The position numbers were made by a program, and so were the translations under genes. Positions 8,277 to 16,932 of a DNA stretch of 41,057 nucleotides are shown here, piece after piece. Location of the stretch: assembly GCA_035478435.1 (NCBI GenBank), contig DATIJT010000012.1, positions 1-41,057 on the forward strand. The letters run 5' to 3'. Numbering within the stretch: the stretch's first letter is position 1; each line of letters starts with the position of its first letter. The notes under the pieces are model-generated. The model searched no databases. It had not been told where the DNA came from and worked only from the letters and a program-made list of their open reading frames with translations. This stretch comes from DATLRC01 sp035478435. Its GTDB lineage: Bacteria; Patescibacteriota; Saccharimonadia; Saccharimonadales; UBA4665.

Positions 8277-8339
8277 TAATGACTGGGTGAGCAAGCTAGA
8301 AATAAGTCTTGGTTGCTCTAGCATAGTGCCTGGCTTGAT

Positions 8340-10187
8340 ATGTATGAGATAAATAAAAATTATTTTCTTGGAAATAAAAGAACCAAAATTTTGCTGGCGG
8401 TTTTTGGCATGCTTGCCTTTATTGGCATAACTATATTGTGGTCAACTCCCGCCAAGTCGCCTGGCCAGACGGTGAGCGTTGATACGAGTTGCGTGGCTTC
8501 GCCTTTTTATATTACCCCGATGTTAGATGCCATAGGTTATTACGTCGATAAAAACGGTAATTTAGATGGCAGCCAAGTCAGCGGCCAAATCACCAATTTG
8601 CTCAACCAGGTGGAACCGGGCGGGGCCAAGGGCAAAGTGCAGGTAGGCTACACCCTGAATATTCCTATATTTTCTTTGTTTACCAAAAACCAGGGCGTAT
8701 GGGAGTTTGATAATAATAAATTCCAGCCTTATTTGGATATTATAAAAAATACTGATCGGCCGGTGGTTGTCTTTCTGTACGCCAACCACTTTAGCCCGCT
8801 GTCGCCGCTGACGAGCGAATTGCAGCAAGACAAAAACAACCTGATGCTTTTGAATGATTCCAGCGTCCCCCAAAGCACTTATTTCCAAACGGAAGTATTG
8901 CCCTTCACGCTTTCGGCGGACGAAGCAATCCCTGTCAATAAGTACCGCACCATCGGCATGGCCCGGGTACTTGAAAGCCTAAAGGCAATCGATCAGAAAG
9001 ATCCAAGCAAGATTGTTGGCGTAACTTTGGCCGGCGAAATACACCAGATGTTCAACAACCTCATGACTGCCCCGGGGGATTTCAACCAAAGGTACTTTAC
9101 AGATTACAGCGAGCATTCCATCAAAGATTTCAGGCAATGGTTACATGACAATTTTGCTTCGCTAGATGAGCTTAATAATCAAGCCGGCACCCATTTCACC
9201 ACCTGGGAGTCTGTTATGCCTCCTAGTAAAAACCTATACGACCAAAAGGGCGAGAGCTGGGAACACTTTGACTCCTTCGCTTCGGGAAACTTACCAATTT
9301 TCGGATGGATGTATGACGCCCAGAAAAGCTTTAAGGTTACTGTTTACCTGGACGGCGCCTACCAGGGTGAAGCGGAACAAGGCTACGGCAGGCTGGATGT
9401 AAGCGAAAGTAATCCCTCGGTCCTGAGCCCCAACACCGGTTATCGTTACAACTTAGACTACTCCAAGCTCTCGGCGGGCAGCCACACCATTGAAGTGAAA
9501 GCCACTTATGAAAATGGTAATCAGGCTTTGATCGGCAAAAGAACCATTTACGTTAACGACTCAAAAACCTCGCCGCTCAAAAAGCAATTCGTCACGAGCA
9601 GTAAAGATGCTTTGCCTGCCGTATCCGCGGCTTTGGATTGGCCCACCAACAACCTGAACTTAAACTTCAATCCCTACGCCGCCATCTGGCAGAGATTCCG
9701 TGAGTACCAGGTAGAAAATTTCCTAAATGTTGTTTGGGACCAAAGTGTCGCCACCGGCTTTGACCGGCAGAAACTGTTCACCCACCAAATAGCCCCTGAA
9801 TTGAACGGCTCCTGGAACGACGCGCTATTTGGCACTAATGGCAACTTCTCTACTTCTTCTCACTATCAGGCCGGCTTAAATTTGTATGGCGGCTTGACCA
9901 AGAGTGATTTGATACTCAAAAAGACCCGCGGCAAAAGGTACGCCCTGCCTGAATTTAATACGCTGATGCCGAATAATCCAAATTGGGCCCTTGAAGCATT
10001 GAAATTTCAGCACGATAATTGCGCTAAGTTTGTTTCGCCTTACTTCATGACCATTTACCCAAAAGACAAACAACGGGACGTACTGGGTCGAGGCGGTAAT
10101 TACGGCAACTTCTTGGTGGCGCCGGACAACCCCCGAAAAGGCCAGGATTTATTTTACAAAGCAATTGCCAGCTATGCCCAAGAGTAG
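8340..10187 (+). CDS. membrane-anchored glycoside-hydrolase-like protein (TIM-barrel, GH42-like features)
   Basis: A 615-residue protein with an N-terminal membrane anchor (about residues 15-35, ILLAVFGMLAFIGITILW) and the remainder outside. Residues 260-295 read FRQWLHDNFASLDELNNQAG then TTWESVMPP, which resembles the FR.WL...Y.s...LN..WGt..ws.w..v.pP block of GH42-type beta-galactosidases. Candidate acid/base Glu233 (TLAGEIHQ) and candidate nucleophile Glu538 (ALPEFNTL) lie at plausible strand ends. Between the halves, about residues 330-405, is an Ig-like insertion ending in LSAGSHTIEVKA. No DUF5648 repeats are present. The family assignment is an inference from short motifs; substrate is unknown, a surface or host glycan being likely from context. 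Confidence 0.6.
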   Translation: MYEINKNYFLGNKRTKILLAVFGMLAFIGITILWSTPAKSPGQTVSVDTSCVASPFYITPMLDAIGYYVDKNGNLDGSQVSGQITNLLNQVEPGGAKGKVQVGYTLNIPIFSLFTKNQGVWEFDNNKFQPYLDIIKNTDRPVVVFLYANHFSPLSPLTSELQQDKNNLMLLNDSSVPQSTYFQTEVLPFTLSADEAIPVNKYRTIGMARVLESLKAIDQKDPSKIVGVTLAGEIHQMFNNLMTAPGDFNQRYFTDYSEHSIKDFRQWLHDNFASLDELNNQAGTHFTTWESVMPPSKNLYDQKGESWEHFDSFASGNLPIFGWMYDAQKSFKVTVYLDGAYQGEAEQGYGRLDVSESNPSVLSPNTGYRYNLDYSKLSAGSHTIEVKATYENGNQALIGKRTIYVNDSKTSPLKKQFVTSSKDALPAVSAALDWPTNNLNLNFNPYAAIWQRFREYQVENFLNVVWDQSVATGFDRQKLFTHQIAPELNGSWNDALFGTNGNFSTSSHYQAGLNLYGGLTKSDLILKKTRGKRYALPEFNTLMPNNPNWALEALKFQHDNCAKFVSPYFMTIYPKDKQRDVLGRGGNYGNFLVAPDNPRKGQDLFYKAIASYAQE

Positions 10188-10201
10188 CTAAAGCGCACTG
10201 G

Positions 10202-10230
10202 GTGACTTTTACACATTTTGGCTTTATACT
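10202..10230 (+). promoter_or_regulatory. sigma70-type promoter
   Basis: GTGACT (10202-10207), a 17-bp spacer, TATACT (10225-10230). The predicted start near 10237 gives a leader of about 33 nt with AAGG (10259-10262) before ATG 10270. Confidence 0.5.
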
Positions 10231-10269
10231 AATATTTACAAATCTACAAAATCAAAACAAGGCAATGAT

Positions 10270-10842
10270 ATGAAAAAATCTAATCGTAAATACAACGGTT
10301 CGTCTAAGCGTCGCCTGCTGTGGGCGTTGGCCGCCATTCTAGCCCTGGCGGCCATAGTGGCAGTCCTGGAATTAACCGATACTACTCATTGGTTCCACAA
10401 GTCGGCTAACTCTTCTACTAACCAGGGGGCTAGCAATGGTGTCAACTATGGGCCACCCACTGACGAGGAAAAGCAGGCTGGCAATCAAAACCCCGCTAAA
10501 GGCTTGGACGATTCATCGCCTGCGCCTCAACCGACCACTTCTAACAATGACGTAGTGATAAGCCGAGCTAGTCAGGATGGACCCGGTAAGCCTTTAGTGG
10601 TTCAGACCAAGCTGTATGGCAGCGGCTGGAAAAGTTGTAAATTAACTCTTTCTCAAGGACAACAAAAAATCGTCAAGACGGTTGATGTGCTTTACCAACC
10701 GGAGTTCTCCACCTGCTTGGGTTATTCGATAGAAGCATCCGAGTTCTCCAGTAGCGGTACCTGGTATTTAGTCCTGGAGGTTACTAAAAGTGATGGTTCT
10801 AACAGCGCCGCCCCTGGACAAGACGTTATAATTAATAAGTGA
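10270..10842 (+). CDS. anchored extracytoplasmic protein, unknown function
   Basis: A 190-residue protein with a short basic N terminus (KKSNRKYNGSSKRR), one membrane helix (about 14-36) and an outer part. A disordered linker (about 42-95) contains VNYGPPTDEEKQAGNQNP, a segment I associate with many small CPR envelope proteins, though this is recollection rather than a search. Residues about 95-188 form a beta-rich domain with two Cys (SCKLTL and STCLGY) that could be disulfide-bonded; an Ig-like fold is a guess. Its TGA overlaps the next ATG (TGATG at 10840-10844), so it is coupled to the lysozyme-like gene and may assist it. Confidence 0.75.
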   Translation: MKKSNRKYNGSSKRRLLWALAAILALAAIVAVLELTDTTHWFHKSANSSTNQGASNGVNYGPPTDEEKQAGNQNPAKGLDDSSPAPQPTTSNNDVVISRASQDGPGKPLVVQTKLYGSGWKSCKLTLSQGQQKIVKTVDVLYQPEFSTCLGYSIEASEFSSSGTWYLVLEVTKSDGSNSAAPGQDVIINK

Positions 10843-12827
10843 TGAAACGTTCAATTATTCGGTTTCGAATACTTAGTTTTCTGGCCGCCACGGTAGTGCT
10901 GGTGTCCAGTAGCTTGGGGTTTGTAAAGCCTGTAAGCGCCTTAAGTGGCAGCGACTGGCGAGCCGGCCGGATAATTGACGACAGCATATTTACCAGCCAA
11001 GTGTCGATGACCCCGACCGACATCCAAAATTTCTTAAATAGTAAAATGCCTAACTGTGATACTAACGGCGAAGGTACGGTTAGCTACCATTACAATAGTT
11101 CGACTAAAATAATTGGCAACCCTAACGACCCGTGGGTGACCACCAGCCGGGCGCTGTATAGTTTCCGGGCCGGCAACCCGGCGGCCACGGCCGAGAAGCC
11201 CAGCAACGTACCGGACGCCGACGACCCCTGGTATACTACCCACACGCACTTTACTTGCCTTAGGGATTATTGGGAAACCACCACCGGCTCCAACCCTAAG
11301 CCCAATAACTATGGTGGCCGGCCGATACCCAGTGGCGCCCACAGCGCCGCCCTGATAATTTGGGATGCCGCCCAGGCCTACAACCTTAGCCCTAAAGTTT
11401 TGCTAGTTACCCTCCAAAAAGAGAAAGCACTAATTACCGACGACTGGCCGTTTCTGAGCCAAATGCAATATGCTCTGGGAGCCCATTGCCCGGATAGCGC
11501 CAATTGCGACCCGGCCTACGCCAGCTTTACCGACCAAATGTACGAAGGCGCCCACTTGTTCCGCTACTACCTAGATAACATGCAGCAAGCCTGGTGGCCC
11601 TATAAAAAACCTTACCAAGTTAACTCTGTCTTATGGAATACCCAATCTAGCGGTTGCGGCAGCGGCGATGTCTACATTGAAACCAAAGCCACAGCCGCCC
11701 TGTACACTTACACTCCCTATCAGCCGAACCAGGCCGCTTTAAATAATCTTTATGGCACCGGCGATGGTTGTAGCGCTTACGGCAACCGCAACTTTTGGCG
11801 CATGTACAATGATTGGTTTGGCAAGACCATCGTGGCTGGCGATGTTTGGTACGGCTGGCATGACATCAGCATCGATAACACCGGCGACCTGGCCGAAATA
11901 CCAATCGTTCTAACCAGCCAGCCCAGTAGTAACGTACAGGTCAATTTCAAAGTCAGTGACACTTCGCGCGCCACGATTGTGCGCAATGGTTCGTTGTTTT
12001 TCACGCCTGACGATTACAACAAAATGGGCGTTCATTCGGTGTTCGTCCAAGGCATAGGTGGCGACACTAGTTTGCATAACGCCACACTAACTTTGGAAGT
12101 ATCATCGGTCAGTTCCAGCGACCCGATTTATGGCAATACACCCTTAGGTTTTTACTCTAAACAAACGCTTTATTGGCTCAACCAAAACGAACGCGGGATT
12201 CACCGGTTGTATAGCCCTTCCGCCAACCACCACGCCTATGCCAGTTCACCCGCCGATATCAGCGCCTTAACCAGTAGCGGCTTTAACGATGAGGGGGTTA
12301 AGTTCTACCAATGTACGGCTACTACCGATTCACCGCTCGGCGTCAATAACTCTAACGGGCTGGTTGGCAGCCTGAATGATCCGCTAATTTTCGGTGATAG
12401 TGGAGCCTCACCCAGTTGGATGATCGCTAACGGTGCCGGTTCTGTTGGTACCTACCTTTTCCGCCGTTCCGATGGCAACACGTTGGTCACCACTAGTTCA
12501 AGTGCCGAGGGCGCTTCGGGTTATAGTTTCGTGGCCTTCTTCAAAACCTGTAGAAGTACCGATCAGCCAGTCTTCCGGTTTTACCAACCGACGCGCGGTA
12601 CTCACTTCTTAACGACTTCACCTTCGGAGCGTTTCTCGACCTTTATTAACGGTTACAACTACGAGGGTGTGGGGTTCTATTTGGCCAGTGGTGGCACGAT
12701 ACCGGTTTTCCGTTTGTATAACCCGAGTCGGGGGTCGCATTTCTACACCGTTTCAGATAGCGAGAAGACGGCCGCCCAGAACCAGGGTTACAACTACGAG
12801 GGTGTGGGGTTCTATACCGGGCCTTAA
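10842..12827 (+). CDS. secreted lysozyme-like protein with beta domain and DUF5648-like repeats
   Basis: A 661-residue exported protein; ATG 10842 overlaps the previous stop. The signal peptide runs to about residue 34. Residues about 40-330 start GRIIDDSIFTSQVSMTPTDI and contain LSPKVLLVTLQKEKALITDD (about 182-201), where the Glu after LQK resembles the catalytic Glu helix of lysozyme/transglycosylase folds, then aromatic-rich blocks ending NFWRMYNDWFGKT. About 330-430 is a beta-sandwich-like segment (SSNVQVNFKVSDTSRATI). The C terminus (about 12170-12827) has four divergent repeats, the last two (FRFYQPTRGTHFLTTS and FRLYNPSRGSHFYTVS) clearly of DUF5648 type. Peptidoglycan cutting is a reasonable inference. 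The last two repeats share a 30-bp identical DNA stretch. The stop overlaps the convergent gene by 4 bp. Confidence 0.8.
   Translation: MKRSIIRFRILSFLAATVVLVSSSLGFVKPVSALSGSDWRAGRIIDDSIFTSQVSMTPTDIQNFLNSKMPNCDTNGEGTVSYHYNSSTKIIGNPNDPWVTTSRALYSFRAGNPAATAEKPSNVPDADDPWYTTHTHFTCLRDYWETTTGSNPKPNNYGGRPIPSGAHSAALIIWDAAQAYNLSPKVLLVTLQKEKALITDDWPFLSQMQYALGAHCPDSANCDPAYASFTDQMYEGAHLFRYYLDNMQQAWWPYKKPYQVNSVLWNTQSSGCGSGDVYIETKATAALYTYTPYQPNQAALNNLYGTGDGCSAYGNRNFWRMYNDWFGKTIVAGDVWYGWHDISIDNTGDLAEIPIVLTSQPSSNVQVNFKVSDTSRATIVRNGSLFFTPDDYNKMGVHSVFVQGIGGDTSLHNATLTLEVSSVSSSDPIYGNTPLGFYSKQTLYWLNQNERGIHRLYSPSANHHAYASSPADISALTSSGFNDEGVKFYQCTATTDSPLGVNNSNGLVGSLNDPLIFGDSGASPSWMIANGAGSVGTYLFRRSDGNTLVTTSSSAEGASGYSFVAFFKTCRSTDQPVFRFYQPTRGTHFLTTSPSERFSTFINGYNYEGVGFYLASGGTIPVFRLYNPSRGSHFYTVSDSEKTAAQNQGYNYEGVGFYTGP
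12651..12815 (+). repeat. 30-bp exact direct repeat within DUF5648-like units
   Basis: Positions 12651-12680 and 12786-12815 are identical over 30 bases (starting GGTTACAACTACGAGGG) and encode GYNYEGVGFY in both units. Exact DNA identity between units whose neighbouring sequence differs points to recent duplication or gene conversion within the repeat array. Confidence 0.9.
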
Positions 12828-14377
12828 GAGCGTTTGACTTTGCGGTATATCCGCCTAGCGGCGCGGTGCAGACGTGGGGCTTTTTTGAGTTCTTGGCTCA
12901 TTCTATAAAGCATTCCCGTAGGTTGCTTAAGTGGCAGTAGATAATCTTTGAGCCGGGTAAAGTACAGCCAGCGGTCCCGCAGGTTATCCAGCTTGTCGGT
13001 TGGCGTTACTAATATATCTACCAGCTGGGTAAGATTTTGGTCACTATCTATATCTAGTTTGGGCGCTAGGTTGTCGTATGGTTTGCCTAAGAAGCCCTGG
13101 AGGGCTTTGGCTATTTCTGGGGAGAGGATAACTTTGTCGGCACACCAGATGGTATCAAGCAGTAGGGAGCGGGCCGAACTTTGGGCGCTTAGAGCTTCAT
13201 TGAGGCCAAGCGGGTACAAATTATTTAATCCGGTAACTATCCGTAGACAATAGCGGTTAATTGCTAGCAAGTCTTCGTAGCTGGCTAAACGGGTCGGCAG
13301 ATAAACCACATGGAACAACTCGTTGAGCGTACCGGGCAATAGGTGCCTGACTCGGCTTCGCATGGTGACATCCAGATTGGCGGCGGTAGAGGCTTCGGCC
13401 AAAAGCGTAACTTCCAGGTCCTTATTCTTTAGAAGCTGCCCAATCAATTGCTTGACGCCAGATAAATCTTGTCGGCTACCTTCTAAAACGCTGATGTAGA
13501 TTAATACTTTATAGGGCTTAAGCGGGCCGGCGATAACATCGGCGAAATGGTCGACCGGGTCGATGTAGCGGTCGGTATAGGCACTCACCAACTCGTAATA
13601 GTACGGGTAGCGCTGCAGCATTTTGGCTTCATTTTGGGCTACTAGCACTTGGCGTTTTTCAGACGTAAAACTGCGGCTTTCCAGGTGGTAAACGTACGCC
13701 CAGTTGGCCATAACTGATAGGTAGCCGTCTTGGTTAATGCGCAAACAAAAATCGTTCTCTTCGCTGTAGCCTAAACCGTAGATTTCATCGAACAAGCCGT
13801 ATTCTTTAATCAAATCGCGCTTAATCAGCATGCAAAAACCGACTGCTACGGGGCAGACCAAAAAGCGCGGTAATTCAGGTTTTATCTTCTTATAAATAGC
13901 GTAGGAATAGTCCAGGTCGCGTTCCGGATGGTTGTCGCGCAACCTTTGGGGGACCGAGGCGATTGTGGCGTTATTACTGCGAGGGCAAACGCAACCATGC
14001 GTTGGGTTAGCGTATAAAACACTTACCATTTCTTCTAGAAAGCCGGCGGTAACTTTAGTATCGCTGTTCAATAACAAAATGTCATTGCTGGTCTTATCCA
14101 GTTCATAAACCGCCCGGTTACAGGTTTTTACAAAGCCGAGGTTTTGGGGGTTACGGTAGTAGTGGTAGTTAGCACGGCCCTTAATTTTGGCTAGGATGTT
14201 GTTTTCCATCATTTCGACATCGGGCCCGCAATCGTTAACCAATATGACGGTTTGCTTAACATCGACGTGTTCTAACAGAGAATCAATACAAGTAGACAGC
14301 GATTCCCAGTCGCCGTAAACCGGCACGACGATGGTAATCGCTTTAGGCGTAGCTTCTTTAGACTTAGCTTTTGGCAT
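12824..14377 (-). CDS. GT2 glycosyltransferase with a second, GT-B-like C-terminal half
   Basis: A 517-residue cytoplasmic protein. Residues about 14-240 are a GT-A family 2 domain: ITIVVPVYGDWESLSTCIDS, VNDCGPD, LLNSDTKV (the metal-binding Asp region) and EENDFCLRI. After this, residues about 290-450 (VLIYISVLEGSRQDLSG..., LLPGTLNELFHVVYLPTRL, CADKVILSPEIAKALQGF) look like part of a GT4-type Rossmann half without its usual E-x7-E, so either a degenerate second transferase or an acceptor-binding module. The C terminus is strongly basic (RLHRAARRIYRKVKRS), suitable for membrane association. It is the last gene of the minus-strand set, one base after the GT4, and its stop overlaps the convergent lysozyme-like gene. 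Confidence 0.85.
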   Translation of the reverse strand: MPKAKSKEATPKAITIVVPVYGDWESLSTCIDSLLEHVDVKQTVILVNDCGPDVEMMENNILAKIKGRANYHYYRNPQNLGFVKTCNRAVYELDKTSNDILLLNSDTKVTAGFLEEMVSVLYANPTHGCVCPRSNNATIASVPQRLRDNHPERDLDYSYAIYKKIKPELPRFLVCPVAVGFCMLIKRDLIKEYGLFDEIYGLGYSEENDFCLRINQDGYLSVMANWAYVYHLESRSFTSEKRQVLVAQNEAKMLQRYPYYYELVSAYTDRYIDPVDHFADVIAGPLKPYKVLIYISVLEGSRQDLSGVKQLIGQLLKNKDLEVTLLAEASTAANLDVTMRSRVRHLLPGTLNELFHVVYLPTRLASYEDLLAINRYCLRIVTGLNNLYPLGLNEALSAQSSARSLLLDTIWCADKVILSPEIAKALQGFLGKPYDNLAPKLDIDSDQNLTQLVDILVTPTDKLDNLRDRWLYFTRLKDYLLPLKQPTGMLYRMSQELKKAPRLHRAARRIYRKVKRS

Positions 14378-14378
14378 A

Positions 14379-15827
14379 TTATTTACCTCTACCCCTGTTG
14401 TTTTCCCTGGAGAGTCGAGCCTTTACCGGCAAGCTTTCCCGGCCCAAAGCTTTGCGGGCGGCCTTCTGGACGTTTGGCGGGCTTATATCGTAAGCTTTAC
14501 GAATTAAACGCTTTGTTGTCCAACCGATCCGGTGAGAAAAACTGACGCTATTAGTATAATTTATCGCGATCCGCGGCATATCTACCAACTGTTCGACGAA
14601 ATTCGGTAATTTGGGGACATGGGGCTGCTTGTGCAAAATCTCAAAACGGTCAAATAGGGCTGCGCTACTGTTAGGGCCGTTCATCATAGTTTCGGCCCGC
14701 TTGTGGGCGGCTCTAGAGTGTTTGGCCCTTAGGCTTTTGTCTTCAATGTAGCGTTTAATGTGGCCCGCCAACGCCTCGGCATCGCCATAATCGTACAGAA
14801 AGCCATTCACGCCCTCTTCGACCATTTCCGGCGTCGCGCCGCTGTCAGTACCGATTACCGGTTTACCCAAAGTTAAGTATTCAAAGGTCGTCTGGCCGTA
14901 GGCCTCCAAACGTGAGCTCATAATACAAACATCCGCCTCACGGATTATAGGCATCGGGTTGGCCAAAAAGTTCATGAAGTGAACTTGGCCATCCAAGCCT
15001 TCTGTCTCAATCAAGTTTTCTATTTTGGCGTAGTAGCTGGCGTCTTCTATATGGCCCATCACTGCCAGCTCGGCCCGAATATTTTGTTGCTTCAGTAAGG
15101 CTACCGCTTTAACCGCGTCGTACTGGCCTTTGGATGGGGTAGTCCGGCCGATCATGCCTATTTTAATTGCCGCCTCTGGGGAATAAGGTGAGTCAGCCGC
15201 TTGAGCGGCCAGCTCTCTGGTGTGCTCCATATCGTAAGGAATGTAGAGGGTTTGGATCTTTTGGTCGTCAATGTAAGTGGCTAAATGATTCTGGATAGCG
15301 TGCGAATTAGCAATTACCAAATCCGACAACATGCCCACGTCTTCCAGCGCGGCTTTGCGGCCGATCTCGTAGGTCAGGCCATGGTCAAGGTCGCCGTATT
15401 CGTGGACGTACCAAATATGAGGCAGCCCGTGCAGCCCGGCAGCCAGTGCAGCCCAGGGAATTACTACAGTGTTGGTTAACACCATGTCCGGTTTGACCCG
15501 CTTAAACAAGCCGACCAGTTGCTGCACGGCTTCCATATTGCGCAAACGCTCGCGGAATATGTCTTCGGCCTTGCCTGGTACTACTGGCCAGGCCCAGACC
15601 CCGTACGAAATAACCGAGTACTGCCACCCTTGTTTTATGATGGCCTGGCTCATGTCCCCCTGCCTGGGCACTACAAAATGCGGAGTAATCGGGTAGTTTT
15701 TAGATAAATAAGAAAACAGTTTGATAATCGCCATCTCGGCGCCACCCAGATCCGGACTGTGCGATACGATAAGTATCTTAGCTCTTTCGCCCTTGTTGTT
15801 TGATTGATTAGATATACTATTCCTCAT
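14379..15827 (-). CDS. GT4 family glycosyltransferase
   Basis: About 482 residues from ATG 15827; the reading frame also continues to 15860 inside the upstream methyltransferase. It is a GT-B retaining transferase: N-terminal LIVSHSPDLGGAEMAIIKLF, then IGMIGRTTPSKGQYDAVKAV at the start of the donor domain, MSSRLEAYGQTTFEYLTLG (the E-x7-E type donor motif) and KPVIGTDSGATPEMV. The C-terminal 80 residues are basic and proline/lysine rich (TKRLIRKAYDISPPNVQKAARKALG), probably lying on the membrane. It overlaps the methyltransferase upstream by 11 bp and the GT2 follows after one base, so the three are one transcription unit. Sugar specificity cannot be read from the sequence. Confidence 0.9.
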   Translation of the reverse strand: MRNSISNQSNNKGERAKILIVSHSPDLGGAEMAIIKLFSYLSKNYPITPHFVVPRQGDMSQAIIKQGWQYSVISYGVWAWPVVPGKAEDIFRERLRNMEAVQQLVGLFKRVKPDMVLTNTVVIPWAALAAGLHGLPHIWYVHEYGDLDHGLTYEIGRKAALEDVGMLSDLVIANSHAIQNHLATYIDDQKIQTLYIPYDMEHTRELAAQAADSPYSPEAAIKIGMIGRTTPSKGQYDAVKAVALLKQQNIRAELAVMGHIEDASYYAKIENLIETEGLDGQVHFMNFLANPMPIIREADVCIMSSRLEAYGQTTFEYLTLGKPVIGTDSGATPEMVEEGVNGFLYDYGDAEALAGHIKRYIEDKSLRAKHSRAAHKRAETMMNGPNSSAALFDRFEILHKQPHVPKLPNFVEQLVDMPRIAINYTNSVSFSHRIGWTTKRLIRKAYDISPPNVQKAARKALGRESLPVKARLSRENNRGRGK

Positions 15828-16770
15828 CTTTCGGCTTTTTAGCGAATTTGCTTTTAGCACCGGCCAGCTTTCTGGCGAGCTTCCACGAACGAGAGTTCTT
15901 AATGGTCTCTAGCTCTACGCTTAGGCTATCACGGTCTTTCTCCAACTGCGCTTTTTCGGCCCATAACTGGCTGCGCTGCTCCACCAGTTCGTCGTGGCTT
16001 CTATGTAAATCCTCGACGTTTTTGTTGTGCTGCTGGAGGCTCCTGAGCCTGTAATGTTCGCCGATTGCCGCCAGCGGCTCAATAGTTTGGGTAATTGGCG
16101 AATCGGAGCAAACCATAAAAAAGTACAGGCACTGTTCTTCTTTTAACGGCACGGTGCCCATGGTTTGGATGCTCTCTTTCCATTCGCTGGTGTGCATTTT
16201 TCTGGGGAAGAGAGTGTTGTACAGCCAGATGGTCTGGAAGTAATCTTTATGATATTTAAAATATTTTTTCACTAGGTCCTTCAATTCTTGGTAGGTAAAT
16301 TCGTGGAGGTGAAAATGGTTACCTTCAATATATTCAATATCGTTGGGGGTTGATAGCAACAATGTGCCGCCGGGCTTTAGCACCCGCTTGACTTCGTTCA
16401 AGAATTGTTTGTAGTCTTTAATGTGTTCGATGGTTTCACAGCACACGACCACATCGATAATATGATCTCCCAGCGGGATCTTCTCTCCATCGCCCACTAA
16501 ATATTCTATATTGGCGGCCGAAAACTTAGCCTTGGCGTAGTCAACCGCGCCTTTGGACACATCGACGCCGTACACTTTCTTGGCCGACTTGGCCATCAGC
16601 TTGGTGCCATAACCGGAACCGGACGCTATATCGAGGACTATTTTGTTTTTGATGAGCGACACAGCCGCTTCATAACGAATAATGTGTTCGCCATAGATGT
16701 TATGACCCTTGTGCAATTCAGGCACCATCCGCTCATCATCTTCTTGGGCGTCATTCTTAACATTCTTCAT
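15817..16770 (-). CDS. SAM-dependent methyltransferase with coiled-coil tail
   Basis: A 317-residue protein. Residues about 40-160 form a class I methyltransferase: VLDIASGSGYGTKL (motif I), VYGVDVSKGAVDYAK, and VVCCETIEHIKD then VLKPGGTLLLSTPND. From about residue 250 a coiled coil (HNKNVEDLHRSHDELVEQRS and on) runs to a tail SRSWKLARKLAGAKSK. The neighbouring GT2 (16933-17985) ends in the same way, with a coiled coil and SSRFWKMR. It may methylate the growing glycan or its end, as chain-terminating methyltransferases do in ABC-exported polysaccharides, which is an inference. A TATAAT lies just upstream (16789-16784), so this gene may start its own transcript after the hairpin element. Confidence 0.88.
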   Translation of the reverse strand: MKNVKNDAQEDDERMVPELHKGHNIYGEHIIRYEAAVSLIKNKIVLDIASGSGYGTKLMAKSAKKVYGVDVSKGAVDYAKAKFSAANIEYLVGDGEKIPLGDHIIDVVVCCETIEHIKDYKQFLNEVKRVLKPGGTLLLSTPNDIEYIEGNHFHLHEFTYQELKDLVKKYFKYHKDYFQTIWLYNTLFPRKMHTSEWKESIQTMGTVPLKEEQCLYFFMVCSDSPITQTIEPLAAIGEHYRLRSLQQHNKNVEDLHRSHDELVEQRSQLWAEKAQLEKDRDSLSVELETIKNSRSWKLARKLAGAKSKFAKKPKDEE

Positions 16771-16783
16771 AAGCTGTTAAACT

Positions 16784-16789
16784 ATTATA
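16784..16789 (-). promoter_or_regulatory. -10 box close to the methyltransferase ATG
   Basis: TATAAT on the minus strand (16789 to 16784), 13 bp before ATG 16770, giving a leader of about 7 nt without a Shine-Dalgarno. A 17-bp spaced -35 would fall inside the hairpin element and is poor. Confidence 0.4.
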
Positions 16790-16807
16790 ACCTTAAACGC
16801 GAGTTCT

Positions 16808-16931
16808 ACACACATTTCCCAGTTAGTGCAGTTCGGGATGAAAAGCGAGCATCGTAGGCGAGCCGTACTTAAGGTACGGTGAGTGCGAAGCGGAGGTTTT
16901 CGCCCGAAATGTGCAACTGGGAAATGCGTGT
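16808..16931. repeat. 124-bp hairpin element (element A)
   Basis: A long imperfect palindrome. Outer arms ACACACATTTCCCAGTT (16808-16824) and AACTGGGAAATGCGTGT (16915-16931) pair with one mismatch. The pairing continues through TTCGGG/CCCGAA and GAAAA/TTTTC to the centre CCGTAC-TTAAG-GTACGG (16863-16879). On the minus strand the right end continues outward into GTTCTAG, and that TAG is the stop codon of the preceding glycosyltransferase. It separates that gene from the methyltransferase promoter. Internal words match the element at 40135-40305. Confidence 0.88.
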
Positions 16932-16932
16932 T

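Noticed and set aside
8281..8335. Inverted pair GCTAGA...TCTAGC after the beta-helix gene as another long hairpin element
   Set aside because: Arms are only about 6 bp with unpaired interior and no extended pairing like elements A-C.
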